From positions 372,001 through 436,000 of the forward strand of contig JBBPTG010000001.1 in the NCBI GenBank assembly GCA_038093975.1: 64,000 nucleotides of DNA, written 5' to 3'. The stretch is from Chalciporus piperatus. Lineage: Eukaryota; Basidiomycota; Agaricomycetes; Boletales; Boletaceae. A model generated the notes under the pieces. That model saw only the letters and a program-made list of their open reading frames with translations. It was not told the origin of the DNA and did no database searches. The position numbers were made by a program, and so were the translations under genes. The number at the start of each line of letters is the position of its first letter. Position 1 is the stretch's first letter. This document shows positions 45,660-58,889 of this stretch, piece by piece.

Positions 45660-47643
45660 ATGTTCCGTCTCGCAGCACAGAGGGCAGTCGCACACAAGTT
45701 CGTAGGCTCATCAAGAGGTCTGAAATTATCCCCTCCACCCTTTTCGTCGCTCACCATCCCTCAGCTTTCAGACCATTGTCACTCTCGACTCTCAGCCGCG
45801 TGACAAGAGGCACGGCTGCACCATCGCCCCCCCTTCCTTCCTTCTCATATGGTCGGTCTTCATCGGTGCCAAGCTACTCCGTTCTGACTATGCTCCAGCA
45901 GCGAGACGTACCTATGCTGACGCAGCTTCAAAGTACGCCCGTACCAAGCCGCACATGAACATTGGCACCATCGGTAAATGCTTGTCTCTCACACTCGGAC
46001 GCGTATTGACGCGTTTGCAGGGCACGTCGACCACGGAAAGACAACACTCACTGCTGCCATCACCAAAGTTCTCGCGGACAAAGGTTCAGCAAAGTTCACC
46101 GACTACTCCCAGATTGACAAGGCTCCCGAGGAAAAAGCACGTGGTATCACTATCAATTCAGCACACGTCGAATACGAGTCGGATGCACGGCACTATGCCC
46201 ACGTCGACTGTCCAGGACATGCTGACTGTGAGTGGAGACGCGATATGGTCTCACGTATTTCTCATCACTTTTACTAGACATCAAAAACATGATCACCGGT
46301 GCTGCCCAAATGGACGGTGGTATCATCGTCGTGTCTGCCACTGACGGTCAGATGCCTCAAACCCGTGAACACTTGCTCCTCGCTCGTCAGGTTGGAATTA
46401 AAAAGCTTGTTGTTTTCATCAACAAGGTCGACGTGGTCCCTGATGCTGAAATGTTGGAACTCGTGGACATGGAGATGCGGGATCTACTTGCCACCTACAA
46501 CTTTGATGGCGAAAACACCCCAATCATTATGGGTTCAGCCTTGGCAGCCCTCGAGGGGCGTGACGATGCCATTGGCAAGGACAAAATTCTCGAACTGATC
46601 AAGGCTTGTGATAATTGGCTTGATGTCCCTCCTCGTACGTGTTATCTACCATTCATGGTGGCTAGAATTAATTCGTCTTGCAAAGGTGACCTTGACAAGC
46701 CATTCCTTATGCCCGTCGAGGACGTTTTCTCTATTCCTGGACGTGGTACCGTCGCTACTGGTCGCGTGCGTCCAACCCATCCACATTTCGTTGCTTTTTG
46801 GCTCACCACATATATCGTAGGCCGAGCGTGGCGTCATCACTAAAGGTGAAGATGTCGAAATTCTCGGCCTGGGTCAACCTCTCAAGACTACCTTGACTGG
46901 TATTGGTACGCGCCTGTCTCTTGTGTTCACCTCGCGATGTTGAATATGTTTCTTAATAGAGATGTTCCACAAGGAACTTGAGCGGGTAAGTCTTCAATGC
47001 AGATGACGAGTCTGCCTGACCTGACCTGCTTGCTTAGGGTGAAGCCGGAGATAACATGGGTGTTCTACTGCGGGGTGTTAAGAGAGAACAGATCAGACGC
47101 GGGCAGATCATCGCTATACCCGGCTCCATCAAGGCTGTCAAGCAATTCCAAGCTCAACTTTATGTTCTCACCAAGGACGAAGGTAGCCCGCTTGGTATGT
47201 GCATGGTGTTTGTGCTGACAATTCACAGGTGGACGTTACACTCCATTCATGTCAAACTACCGGCCGCAACTCTTCCTCCGCACGGCTGATATTACTGTGT
47301 CCCTGACATTCCCACCTGGCACGCCAGATGCCGATGACAAGATGGTTTGTTCTCCACCAGTAGACCGCGCCCGCCTCATTCTTAGCCTCCCATTAGGTCA
47401 TGCCTGGTGACAATGTCGAGATGATTTGTTCTCTCCAGACAGACGTTGCCGCAGAAGTCGGTTCTCGGTATGTATTATAGGTGTTAATTCGGTTGGCCTG
47501 CGTCTAATTCTTGTCCTCTCAAGATTCACCCTTCGCGAGGGTAACAAGACCAGTAAGCATTGTATCAATGGTGTTGAACATGACTGATCCACTTTCATTT
47601 AGTTGGCACTGGTATCATCACAAAGATCTTGGAGCACGCTTAA
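45660..47643 (+). CDS. Mitochondrial elongation factor Tu
   Basis: A GTPase delivers aminoacyl-tRNA to the mitoribosome. The presequence begins [13 protein letters not shown], continues after intron 45698-45771 as [20 protein letters not shown], and after intron 45852-45897 joins [19 protein letters not shown]. Nucleotide-binding motifs are GHVDHGKT (G1), ARGITI (G2), DCPGHAD (G3) and NKVD (G4). Domain 2 and 3 landmarks are [33 protein letters not shown] and [20 protein letters not shown]. The end is [12 protein letters not shown]. At least nine short introns interrupt the gene. The length fits the bacterial-type family exactly after splicing. Confidence 0.94.
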
Positions 47644-48230
47644 GAGATGGATATTTGACTTGCCTATAATTTTCTGCTACTATTTTTATGTACTCACATA
47701 CTATTCTTTGCATCCCCCCTCAGCATCCATAGACGCCCACATCATCACACACTGTCTATCAGGCGACTTACATGTCGTCTTGTATGTCAGAATGAACAAC
47801 AGTCCCAAGTACAGGACCATGGCAGATGTGATTGGCGGTTTGGGTCACGAAATTTGCTTCGCAAACCGTTTGTGCACGAATGACGGAGTAGATCATCCAA
47901 CCCCAAGCAAAGCGTTCTGCAATGAGCGAAAGTCGGCAGACAATAGTTCAAGGCTCCAAGCCGCACATTGGCTAGTCCAATTAGCCCGGGTAGAATTCCG
48001 GGAAACTATAAGGCACAGATGCAGACACTCACATTAGAAGGAGTTGAGCAGCTGTGCAATCATAAACAACTGCGTGGAGAGGCACCGATATGACCCCCGC
48101 AAAATCAGACATCACACTAGCAACGAATGTCAGGGCGACGCCGCAACAAACGCGATGGTTGGTCCTTTGCTGTTTCAAGCGAGCATGTATCGCAGTGGGG
48201 TAAAACGAGGAGACAAACTGTTCAGAATGT
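47644..48230. other. Intergenic region between convergent EF-Tu and complex I ESSS genes
   Basis: About 590 bases contain short frames only. Nothing with a recognisable motif is seen. Confidence 0.4.
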
Positions 48231-48663
48231 CTATGAAGATGGCTCATACTTGTACTTCTCTTCTCGCGCCTCCATTCTAGCCTTTGCTTCCTTCAGTGCC
48301 CATGTTTGTATGCTAAAGAAAGGGTCAGACAAATCGTGACGTTCGAGACGCAAGTGCCACGCACCTGGTATCGGGCTTGTAATACAGCAACACGCCAGCC
48401 AAAGCCATAGACCCGAACATGCCGATATACCAAATGTTCTCCCAGTCCTCTTTCACTCGTTTCTGGCCTGGTGGTAGTGGCTGTATCGCATGCAAGGCTG
48501 AGTGATCGAAGAAGCGAGTGAAGAGAGAGGTGTATACCTTTTCACCGAATAGCCAGCCAGTGGGCTCGTTGTAGTGAGGTGCGCCATGGGATGATGCAAA
48601 GCGGCGACCGAGCGCACGGCGAGGCGCTTGCTTGAGTGCTTGTAGCGACGAGGTCGGCAACAT
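48231..48663 (-). CDS. NADH:ubiquinone oxidoreductase ESSS subunit (NDUFB11-type)
   Basis: Two exons (48365-48663 and 48231-48312) join through the intron 48313-48364. The presequence is MLPTSSLQALKQAPRRALGR followed by RFASSHGAPHYNEPTGWLFG. A single membrane helix is IWYIGMFGSMALAGVLLYYK, and the C-terminus SIQTWALKEAKARMEAREE is the characteristic ESSS tail. At about 126 residues it is the normal length. It is an accessory subunit of the membrane arm of complex I in the mitochondrial inner membrane. Confidence 0.9.
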
Positions 48664-48789
48664 GAAGAGTAATTAGGTTGGCACTCTCTGCGGAGCTGTT
48701 CGGTGAACGAGAGGTGGAATAGGTGCGTAAACAGGTGCAAATAGGATACACTGAGGTAGTACTAGTAGCTAGAGTCTGGTTCGGGGAGA

Positions 48790-49856
48790 CTAGCAAGTGA
48801 TACTTCTAAATAAAATCGAATAATCACACTCTTCCATCTCCACTTTCTCGTCCTCTTCCTCGTCAGGGAAATCTGGTGACGACTCATCCAGCGAAAATCT
48901 GCACGCCATATCAGCAGCTCTGTCAAGTCACTCGAATAAGCACTTCACCCGTACCCTGCAGACTTGTAGAACAACAGCGCCGGTTGATTTGCTTTAGGTG
49001 CACGTGAGCGAGTGCTCAATGCAAAGGAGCCTTGATAATATCATTGAAGTTGATACACACCTTTGAGGACCGTAAGCATGATCTTGGTCATATGCCATTG
49101 GGCGCCAATATCAGCCAATATCTGAACGAACAGCCTGCCGAGCCCGAACCGTCTCACGTCCTTGGACACCTGAAGCTCATAGCTCACTCTGAACGTCAAG
49201 CTAGTTCAGAGGGTAGCAAACAACTCCAGGACCTACCAGTAAACCACATTCTGACGTTCCTCCCTTTCAAAACGAAAGATCGAATAAGCGACGACATCTG
49301 GACATGGAGTACTGCCTTCCAGGTCCGGGTAAAGTCGTGCAATGATGAAGCGACTCAATTTATGAAACAGTTCTTTCCTCTTCTTTTCAGGGTTCCAGCC
49401 AAATGAAGAGCAACAATACCTGCAATGGGGTGGCAACTGGTTCGCTGGGTGGTCGTAGGTAGCACCTACAGCTCATGCATGTTCTCCTGGAGCATGTTCC
49501 TGATTTCGTCACGCTCAGCGTCTGATAACTCAGCCAATGTCTTGATAGAGAATGAAAACCTCGAAGAAATTCATGTGTAGCATGAAAGATGAGCACGATG
49601 CACTGGCTTACTTCTTGCCATTCGTGATGTGTGGTGGTAGGACGGAGAGGGCGAGCTGTTCAACTGGGGCCTAATTTCAGGTCGTTGCAGTTAGGATCGT
49701 AAATATGTAATGAAAGGAATGACCTTGTTGGCTGCACGAGTTATAGCACTCCATGGCATTGTTGTGGTGGTTGACAGGTTGACCAAAACGCCGGCGACAT
49801 AGCTCACTTTGGTAATTCGGTTCCACGCGGGTCATTTGCTCGTTCATCAGAACCAT
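48790..49856 (-). CDS. N-alpha-acetyltransferase NatD/Nat4 (histone H4/H2A N-terminal acetylation)
   Basis: Eight exons (49808-49856, 49724-49731, 49612-49670, 49470-49559, 49237-49419, 49061-49182, 48955-48991, 48790-48898) sum to 657 bases and give 218 residues in one frame. The GNAT core reads CSSFGWNPEKKRKELFHKLS, VAYSIFRFEREERQNVVYCY, ELQVSKDVRRFGLGRLFVQI (acetyl-CoA site RxxGxG), AQWHMTKIMLTVLKANQPAL and LFYKSAGFSLDESSPDF. The FxWGWN, YCYE and MLTV/FK motifs are those of NatD, which acetylates the N-terminal Ser of histones H4 and H2A in the cytosol or nucleus. The second exon is only 8 bases. Its start codon lies 9 bp from the RIO2 start on the opposite strand. Confidence 0.85.
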
Positions 49857-49865
49857 TAGGCTATC

Positions 49866-51892
<2,027 letters not shown>

Positions 51893-52198
51893 GAGCGGGT
51901 TGGTCTCGATTCTCGATTTGATGGAGAAGTCAGCATGCCGTTGGTCTATGGGACCTTGTTGGGGCCAGAACCGTCGCGATTTGGGCTGATGGGATGCAAG
52001 TTCCTTGATACTATTATTGATTGGTAGCGAGCTGGTGACGGCGGCGCTGAGTTATGTACTTGATATATTCATACGACTACTCTATCAGTATATACTATCG
52101 CCCTACTACAATTACTGTATCGTTCCCCGGGATGCGATTAAGAAGGCGGAAAATATGAGATGCAGACAGCAGGAAATGAATTTCGAACACGCCAATGA
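51893..52198. other. Intergenic between convergent RIO2 and coiled-coil protein genes
   Basis: No gene is supported. The stretch is AT-rich near 52010-52110, suiting 3' end formation. Confidence 0.35.
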
Positions 52199-53196
52199 CT
52201 AGCGCTGATGACGATTTGATAGAGTACGGCCAGGATGAATTCCCATGCCCATGCCAGAGACGTCCACCGAATGCCTGCGTACATCTGCCTCGAGAGAAAT
52301 TGCAGAAGGTGCCGATGGATGGGAAAGTGAAGACTTGGTAGGATTGTGAGTTCCGAGGAGCTTACGGAGGTTAGTGTTCTGTCGTCTTGTCGTATTAGTA
52401 GACATCATTACCGCGGACGAGGACACAAACCGATCTCTCGAGCTCCAAAAGCTTTAACTTGAGATGAGTTGCGTCATGCTGTAGACCAGCAACCATACTC
52501 TACGAGGGAAAAGGTTTACCGGGAGCGACGAAGGGAGTGCAACGGAATAAAATACCTTTGCGGTCTTTGAGTTGAGGCCACGATATGGTTCGAGGCGTTC
52601 GAACGGTATAGGATAAAGACCGATACTAAGCAACTGATTGTGAAGTCGGTCTATGTGGGCTTCAAGAGAAGCAATATAGATGGTGCGCCTGTGAGGTGCA
52701 CCCATCGTTGATCTGTATACGCGATGTCAGAGTAAACTCGAGAATCGATTTTTCATACTTGCAATTCCTGGGGAGAGAAGAGTTGCTTTTCGAGGACGTG
52801 GTTCCAGATCTTGCGTCGCTTTGAAGCGTCTTTCTTGGCGTACAGACGGGCATATGGGTGGGCGATGGTGATTCTCGTCCCGGAGCGGGAGGTATTACGT
52901 GCAGGATGCTCTACTGAGTTTTGAGGTACGTGGGTGGATGAGAATGTAATACCGTCATCGGGGAAGGTGGTGATGGAGTGGGGTGGTGTGGGCGTCTTTG
53001 CAAACGATAGATGCTGCGACTGCGTAGTGGATGGGGGAAAGGAGTAGGAGGGGGGCGCACTGGATTGGTTGTAGTACGAGGGGGGTGGGTCTGAGTTGTA
53101 TGGGGGGAGGGTGTAAGAGTTAGAGGGATTTTGGGGTGAGGGTGACTGTGTGAAGAAGGATGGATCGAACTCGATGGTGGGGTAATGGTGGGCCAT
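52199..53196 (-). CDS. Coiled-coil protein A of a divergent paralogue pair, possibly a bZIP-like regulator
   Basis: Four exons (52763-53196, 52556-52712, 52431-52499, 52199-52378) sum to 840 bases and give 279 residues. The N-terminus is Pro/Ser/Tyr/Gln-rich (SYTLPPYNSDPPPSYYNQSS). A basic patch, YAKKDASKRRKIWNHVLEK, precedes PHRRTIYIASLEAHIDRLHN, LLSIGLYPIPFERLEPYRGL, a helical stretch (HLKLKLLELERSNTNLRKLL) and the tail DVRRHSVDVSG. The first intron must be GC-AG (GAATT|GCAAGT, 52713-52762) to keep QELSTMGAPHRR in frame. The domain order and several motifs match the gene at 54339-55643 on the other strand. I do not recognise a named family. A basic-plus-coiled-coil layout hints at DNA binding, but that is inference. 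Confidence 0.6.
52713..52762 (-). other. GC-AG intron in coiled-coil gene A
   Basis: The donor is GAATT|GCAAGT and the acceptor GTATACAG. It leaves phase 2, which is the only way to reach the conserved PHRRTIYIASLEAHIDRLHN exon. Confidence 0.75.
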
Positions 53197-54338
53197 CAGT
53201 GGAGTCGAGGATCGAACGAGACGAGGAGGACATGGAGTGACTAGGGAGGATGGAGTTATATAGCGAGGGGGACTGACCGGAATAGGAAGACGACTTGGCA
53301 GCGAAGATGCCGTCGGTGAAGCGGCAGTGAGAGTGAGCAGATCTCTAGAAACATCTAAAGTGGAACTTCCTGGGACATTTAATGAAGTCCATGATATTCT
53401 CGTCCTCGTCGACCACGCTTCCGTTCGCGAGACTCATGTGGTCTCCGCGATCGCTATCCCAAATCAACGTGAGTATGCTAATACCTGCATGCACAAGAAC
53501 GTCAAATGCGTGTCATCTCATGGCAAGGGTGCAGCTTGTCCTGACTCGGCTGAGCGCTGAGCGCTGAGCCGTGTATCGACCGGGATTGAATCCTGCCAAA
53601 CGCTTAACCTCTCGATGCGGAAGGGATCGCGATGGTACCGGGAGTTATTTTCAACTCCGCGACACATGACCCCCTGTTTGCTGTGTTTCCCGATCCGGTT
53701 ATATCCCCCCCCCCCTTTTCGTTGGAGAAGATCCATCGTGTCGGCACACGGCTTCTGCGCTTCAATCGTCCTCCTCGGATGCCGTGCCCAACATCGAGTC
53801 CTTATTGGTATCCACCTAGTTCTACTCCCAATTACTGCCAATCCATCTACGTTCTATTCACCCTCCAACTCCGTCAACTCGTTTACCGAATACATTCGGT
53901 ATTTCACAACTTCTTCCCTGTTCGGATACCTGCAGACACCGAGAGTCCCGACAATCTTGTCTCCTGGGCCTGTCGATGCACTAACCTGCCGAGACCCTGC
54001 TGGTTCTATGCGATGCCTTGCTTAGTTTACGGAAAATACGCCTAGGCTGATATCCTTCCGCTTCACCGGCGCAAAGTGAATCGGAAACAGCGACGCGTTA
54101 TCATGCCGCACACAAAGAATATCATACACGGACCCGTACAGCTGTGCTTGGGCTGACCTGGATTGCCCACGAGAGTCAAACGCCACCTTTCAATTTTGCT
54201 CTAGCCTGATACCTAATAAAAGCTACCGTCTTGCTTCATCTGCGCTCTCCTCATCCCCTCTTATCCTCTTCGTCTACCAGCTCCCCTGAGCCAATCATCT
54301 TGTCAATCATCTTCTCCAACAAATCTACTTTCCCCTCC
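53197..54338. promoter_or_regulatory. Shared upstream region of the divergent coiled-coil paralogues
   Basis: About 1.1 kb separates the two starts. It contains a short iteration of GAGCGCT at about 53552-53570, a run of thirteen C at about 53706-53718, and frames up to about 137 codons with no recognisable content. No gene is supported. Confidence 0.35.
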
Positions 54339-55643
54339 ATGTCCTCCATGTCCTCCATGCCACCCGTGTATAATTTCACCTCGCAGCAATCTTTCACCGC
54401 TCAGCAATCCATCAACCACAACTCCGACCTCATTGACACATCCCTCGTCGATTTAGGCTTACATCATTACCCTCGCCAGCCCACTCAATCTCTCCCCCTC
54501 AACTATTCCTACGTCGAAAATCACTATGAACCCGTCACACACCAGGTTCATGCGCCTGTTCCGCTTCACCTCCCAGTCTCCCATACCCGGACACAGAGCG
54601 ACATCGTGCGTCAGACTACCCCTTTCGTCGATACAATCTCTTCATTCCCGGCAATTGTCTCACAACAACAACACGTTTACTCGACCACGAGGATGGATCC
54701 GAGCCCTTCACACGGTACCGAAATCACTCCCCCTACCCTCAATTACTATCCGGCAGCTCCCCAACAATTGTTTCCTACTCCATCTGAATTACTTTCGGAC
54801 ATACACCATCACCAGCCGTCGTATCAACGCGACACTCCCGAATCGCGATCTTATGTTCAGCCTCCGCTACCTCAGCCAGTCAGACAGCAGACTCCGGAGG
54901 ACACGACCGCTGCTTCCCTCAACAGCGCAGCAAACAAAACGGAGAGTCAACGCAAGGCCAGACAGCGTGCAATAGCTGAAGAAATCGGTTTTACCCCAAC
55001 CGATCCGTATGTCCCCTATTTACCGCTCCAGTTTTTATATCCAACTCTGCCTTTCTGCCTCAGGGATACCATCTCATCTCACGAGAAAAAGCGCCATTAC
55101 CTGGAGTGTTTGGAGCAATACGTCCTTTATTTACACGAGCAGCTCCGTCTCGTGCAAACTCCCCCGCTAACTCTCGAACGGGTCTCCACATACCGTGGCT
55201 TGTCCTCTCGTAGCATACGCACTCTTCTTGTTCACATGCAGAGTACAAACAAGACCCTACACGAAGGTACTCTTGTCGAGGAACAAGTGGTATGTAAAAT
55301 CCCCCTTGATCCGATCCCATCCTGACGTATTAATCGCTGGGCGCAGTTCCTCGATTTATCGGCTCAGGTAATGGCCGCACACAATGCTGGGCTTCCGCTC
55401 AGACGACACTCTGTAGACGTTGCTGGGGTGTCAAGCAACTTCGATTATCGAGACGACCCAAGTTTTAACTCGTTCGACTCGATGTCATCGTTCACATCCG
55501 ACGAAGTGACAACTTCTGGGAGTCCATCTTCTGCGGACGGGAGTACCGGCAGCGCGGATGCCACAACAGACCTTACTCTGCAATCCTCGATGGGCAATTC
55601 ATACGGACGGTATCTTTTCCCCAGCTCACACGATGGAATGTGA
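54339..55643 (+). CDS. Coiled-coil protein B of a divergent paralogue pair
   Basis: Exons 54339-55006, 55064-55289 and 55347-55643 give 396 residues. The start MSSMSSMPPVYNFTSQQSF leads into a Gln/Pro/Ser/Tyr-rich region. A basic patch, ESQRKARQRAIAEEIGF, precedes HEKKRHYLECLEQYVLYLHE, LRLVQTPPLTLERVSTYRGL and SSRSIRTLLVHMQSTNKTLH. After the last intron come VFLDLSAQVMAAHNAGLPLR and RRHSVDVAG, then a Ser/Asp-rich end. The YLE.LE.YV..LH.QL, PL..ERV..YRGL and RRHSVDV blocks align with gene A. An upstream Met at 54231 is possible. Function is unknown; a transcription-regulator role would fit the composition. Confidence 0.68.
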
Positions 55644-58156
55644 ACTTCCGTCAAGCAGATGAGGCGTTTGGTTTCTAGGAATATCTTACGATATTTTTGC
55701 GAATCATAAACCTTATCCAGTCCCTGGAGCGTCTTGCCTTCGGTGTTACTCCGTTTATTGGTCGTTGATCCTTTTGGTACTTGGGCGTATGTAAATACCA
55801 TCTTTACTTGAAATTTAAATTTCATTGGAGAAATAATGCTGCGTGTGCAGAAGGTTCCAGTCTGGATCGATCGAGACAGCATGAGGCATCTACACCCCAT
55901 AGGACCATGGGCTCATAAACGGAGACTGGAACGTCCTGCTTTAAGGCTGTTCACCTCGAGTTCACATAGGGTATATATACAATGAAGATCTTCGTCGCCG
56001 TCCTAGGACAGGACCGGAATCGTGCTTGGACAATCAAATTTCCGCGCCGACGGATAGTCCTTTTAATTCTGATCTATTGATCTGGCGAAGGATGGATACA
56101 ACGTGTATGTTAGGCTGGACTTGGGGTACCGTAGAGTTTCAATCTTGAAGCTTCAACCGCATGGAACGAACGGTCTAAGTCGGGTCCTGCAACGCGCGTA
56201 TACACGGTCTCGATGACTCTGGATCGCTCGCTAGCCATCAGGGCATAGCCCTAACAGGCCTGACCAGCAAACAATGCACGCGGATGAACTGAAATACAAG
56301 ACACCCTGCACGGTTCACGCACCCAATCAGTCGGGGATATAACACAGGATAGTGAGAAAATACGTTTCCGCTAATAAATGTCTGACCAAGGGTATGGCAT
56401 CGAAGGATAATCTACTCGCAATGGTTTCATACCAATCATGAGTTGCGAATACGAAGCCGAGAAGCAGATCAGAGGGATGAAGGAGCAAAGAAATCGCGAA
56501 GCTGTCTTTCTGAATACTCACCGTAAATGGGAAGATGGTTGCTTGACAGTGATATCGGGCCTATAATCCAAAATCGACGCCGGAGAAGACCACAGGCAGA
56601 TGGCACTCACTCTAGTCCCGGTCCGTCTACATCAGAATGACGGCAAGCGTGCGTCTCCCGGGTCACGGCAACCCGAAGTTATGATGACCCGCATTCAAGA
56701 ATGTTAGCCAGACCCTGTAGCATGCGCACGGATTGCAAGGGCAATAAATCGTAGGAAGCCAGCACAGATGCTGGGAAATCGTTCTTACTAATGTAGCCCG
56801 TCAGAATCCTGTCGTGTGTATCCACGTGACCAAATGCAAAGAAGCATGTCAAGGCGACCGGAGAACGCCACCCTGCGCGCAAGGTAATGGGAAAGAACAG
56901 GTCAACATTGGGAGGGCAAGGAGGGACTCACCATACTCACCAGGCTCAGTGCTCAAACTCCGTCGAAGGCCGGCTCTATCAAGTGGTCGTGCGATCATCA
57001 TTGACCAGGAATCAGGACTCGATCCTTCAAACTGATAATATGACCCTGTCGGGTGCGACGTTGGGACCAGATACGCACATCACTTCGGCGAAGAAGACAC
57101 TTGACGCAGATAGATTGAAATCGTGCATGTTAATCTGCGAACTCGACGAGTGTACCAGATGTACGGTTTAGTATGATTCTCCTCGGAGCGCGAACGATCC
57201 ATCTACACTGCAGATCGGCCGCGGCGATAGCAACTCATCCGATGAACAGGACTCCATCTTCCGTGACAGTGTACCTGGGGAAAAGTTGTCGGGATGTTCC
57301 GTCTGGATGTCGTTCTCTTTCATGATAGGAAACCAAGTTCCACAGAGCTCGATACTCGTTCATATTGACGACCAAAACACCGGTGAGAACGAAGCCAATT
57401 CTGGATTCTGAAAATCTACTTCCGCCGGTTCGATGTTCGAATAAATGATGGCGATTGCTGACACGCACCAGAGTCGTCTGTCTGCGATGAGCGTAAAGAA
57501 CGACTGACCGGTATACAGATGACTGACGTAATGGACGCAAGCGTGCTATCTGTCAGCCTTCAAACCGTCTGCAATGATCAGGTTATCACCTGTTGTTCCA
57601 TTCTTCGAAGCAACTTTAGAATTGAATCAATGGGTGGAAGAATTCCGCTGATGCCCGAATGATAGCGTTGCAAGGGGGGCACTAAAGAATCCACATACCA
57701 CACATGGAGGATCCCACCACTTCAACGTGCCACGAGGGTGCGCTATATGGGTGTTCCCAGAAAAAAGACACTCAGAGGTTGAATACGAAAGAAAGGTAAA
57801 GCGTCACGTATAGTTCGCGCTTGCCAGAGTTCATTGACCACGTGGTAGACTCAGCAGAGCTTGCGGGACGTCAGCAGTACAGTGGGGTCAACCTGCTATT
57901 CACAAAGCTACAAAACCATCAATGGACGTTTAGTACATGTAGAGGGGGAGCCAACGCATGGTTTTCTCTGGATACTGGGGACCAAGAGCATCAGAGAAGG
58001 GTTGCGAACCGGACGAGGAATACACTTACATTGGTGGATCACATTCCTCACTGGTTAGCTTCGTCCGCAGGCGCGAACTTGTGCTTGCCTAGAATCTTCA
58101 CCTCCGTCATTCCCTTCCCGCTCCCTGTCACACCGACTAAGAAAAAAGGCATTTAA
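55644..58156. other. Gene-poor 2.5 kb region, possibly holding decayed sequence
   Basis: This is the longest stretch without a supported gene. Frames of 60-110 codons occur on both strands (for example 57235-57540 minus, ending SRQLFPRYTVTEDGVLFIG). Splice-like signals are present, but frames do not join into a recognisable domain. Some segments could be exons of a degraded membrane protein; I cannot support that. Confidence 0.3.
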
Positions 58157-58837
58157 TTAGTCGGAGATATTCGGTGTCAAACGGTTGGAACGACACATGC
58201 CTTTGCCTAGTGGATTGTCAGGTGTCCTGAAGATACTCGTCCCCGCGACACCGGCGATATGCACGCCTTTCTTCTCCGACTTTTTAGCAAACTTTTGCCA
58301 TGTCGCCTGCTTGACCAGCTGCTCCTTCGCTTTGGCCGCCCTGACTTCGACTTTCTTCTCGTTCTTTTTCTTCTTCCGTTCCCTCTCTTCCTCTTCGACT
58401 TTGGTGAGCTTCCGCTTGTTTGACACAGCGGGGGTCTTCTCTTGATGGTTGGTTGGGAGCGGTTTTATCTCTGAAGCCTTCACAAGCTCAGTGGTATTGT
58501 AGCCCCGGAACATGATACTGTAAACGGGATTGTCTGCCGAACCACCAACACTGGTTATTCGTGCGGGGTAGAAACTACCATCTCCCGAATACTTGGCCAG
58601 ACATTCATTGCCAGCGGCCCACGAGAAGGCAGGTGTCGAAGAGGCCGATTTTCGTGATGGGCCTGCGCGGGAAGAGGAAGCTGTTTCGGCCTGTGCGATG
58701 GCTTCTTGGGCGAGGGAGATGAGTTGTTTGAGCTCTGATTGAAGGGAGGAGAGCTCTGTGTTGTCGGGATCTGATTGAAGTGCAAGTTCGACCTGCGAGA
58801 GCTGTACTTGGTATGTTTCCAGATCAGCTTTGTCCAT
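58157..58837 (-). CDS. Tudor-domain splicing factor SPF30 (SMNDC1-like)
   Basis: A single exon encodes 226 residues. The N-terminal helix MDKADLETYQVQLSQVELAL and a second coil (ELSSLQSELKQLISLAQEAI) precede the Tudor domain: GNECLAKYSGDGSFYPARIT followed by YSIMFRGYNTTELVKASEIK. The basic helix EEERERKKKKNEKKVEVRAA and the C-terminal QATWQKFAKKSEKKGVHIAG then NRLTPNI are SPF30 signatures. The Tudor domain binds symmetrically dimethylated arginines on Sm proteins, and the factor promotes tri-snRNP joining. The target duplication of the TIR element begins only 43 bp upstream of the start codon. Confidence 0.9.
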   Translation of the reverse strand: MDKADLETYQVQLSQVELALQSDPDNTELSSLQSELKQLISLAQEAIAQAETASSSRAGPSRKSASSTPAFSWAAGNECLAKYSGDGSFYPARITSVGGSADNPVYSIMFRGYNTTELVKASEIKPLPTNHQEKTPAVSNKRKLTKVEEEERERKKKKNEKKVEVRAAKAKEQLVKQATWQKFAKKSEKKGVHIAGVAGTSIFRTPDNPLGKGMCRSNRLTPNISD

Positions 58838-58880
58838 TGTGGGTGAATAGAGCTTGACTTGACCGTATGCAACGTTGTGG

Positions 58881-58889
58881 ATGGGTTTC
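58881..58889 (+). repeat. Target site duplication, left copy
   Basis: ATGGGTTTC directly abuts the left TIR. The same 9 bases follow the right TIR at 60813-60821. Confidence 0.85.

Noticed and set aside
53327..54045. Plus-strand frames of 77-137 codons between the coiled-coil paralogues
   Set aside because: No conserved motif, low-complexity content including a poly-C run, and no splice partners that extend them.
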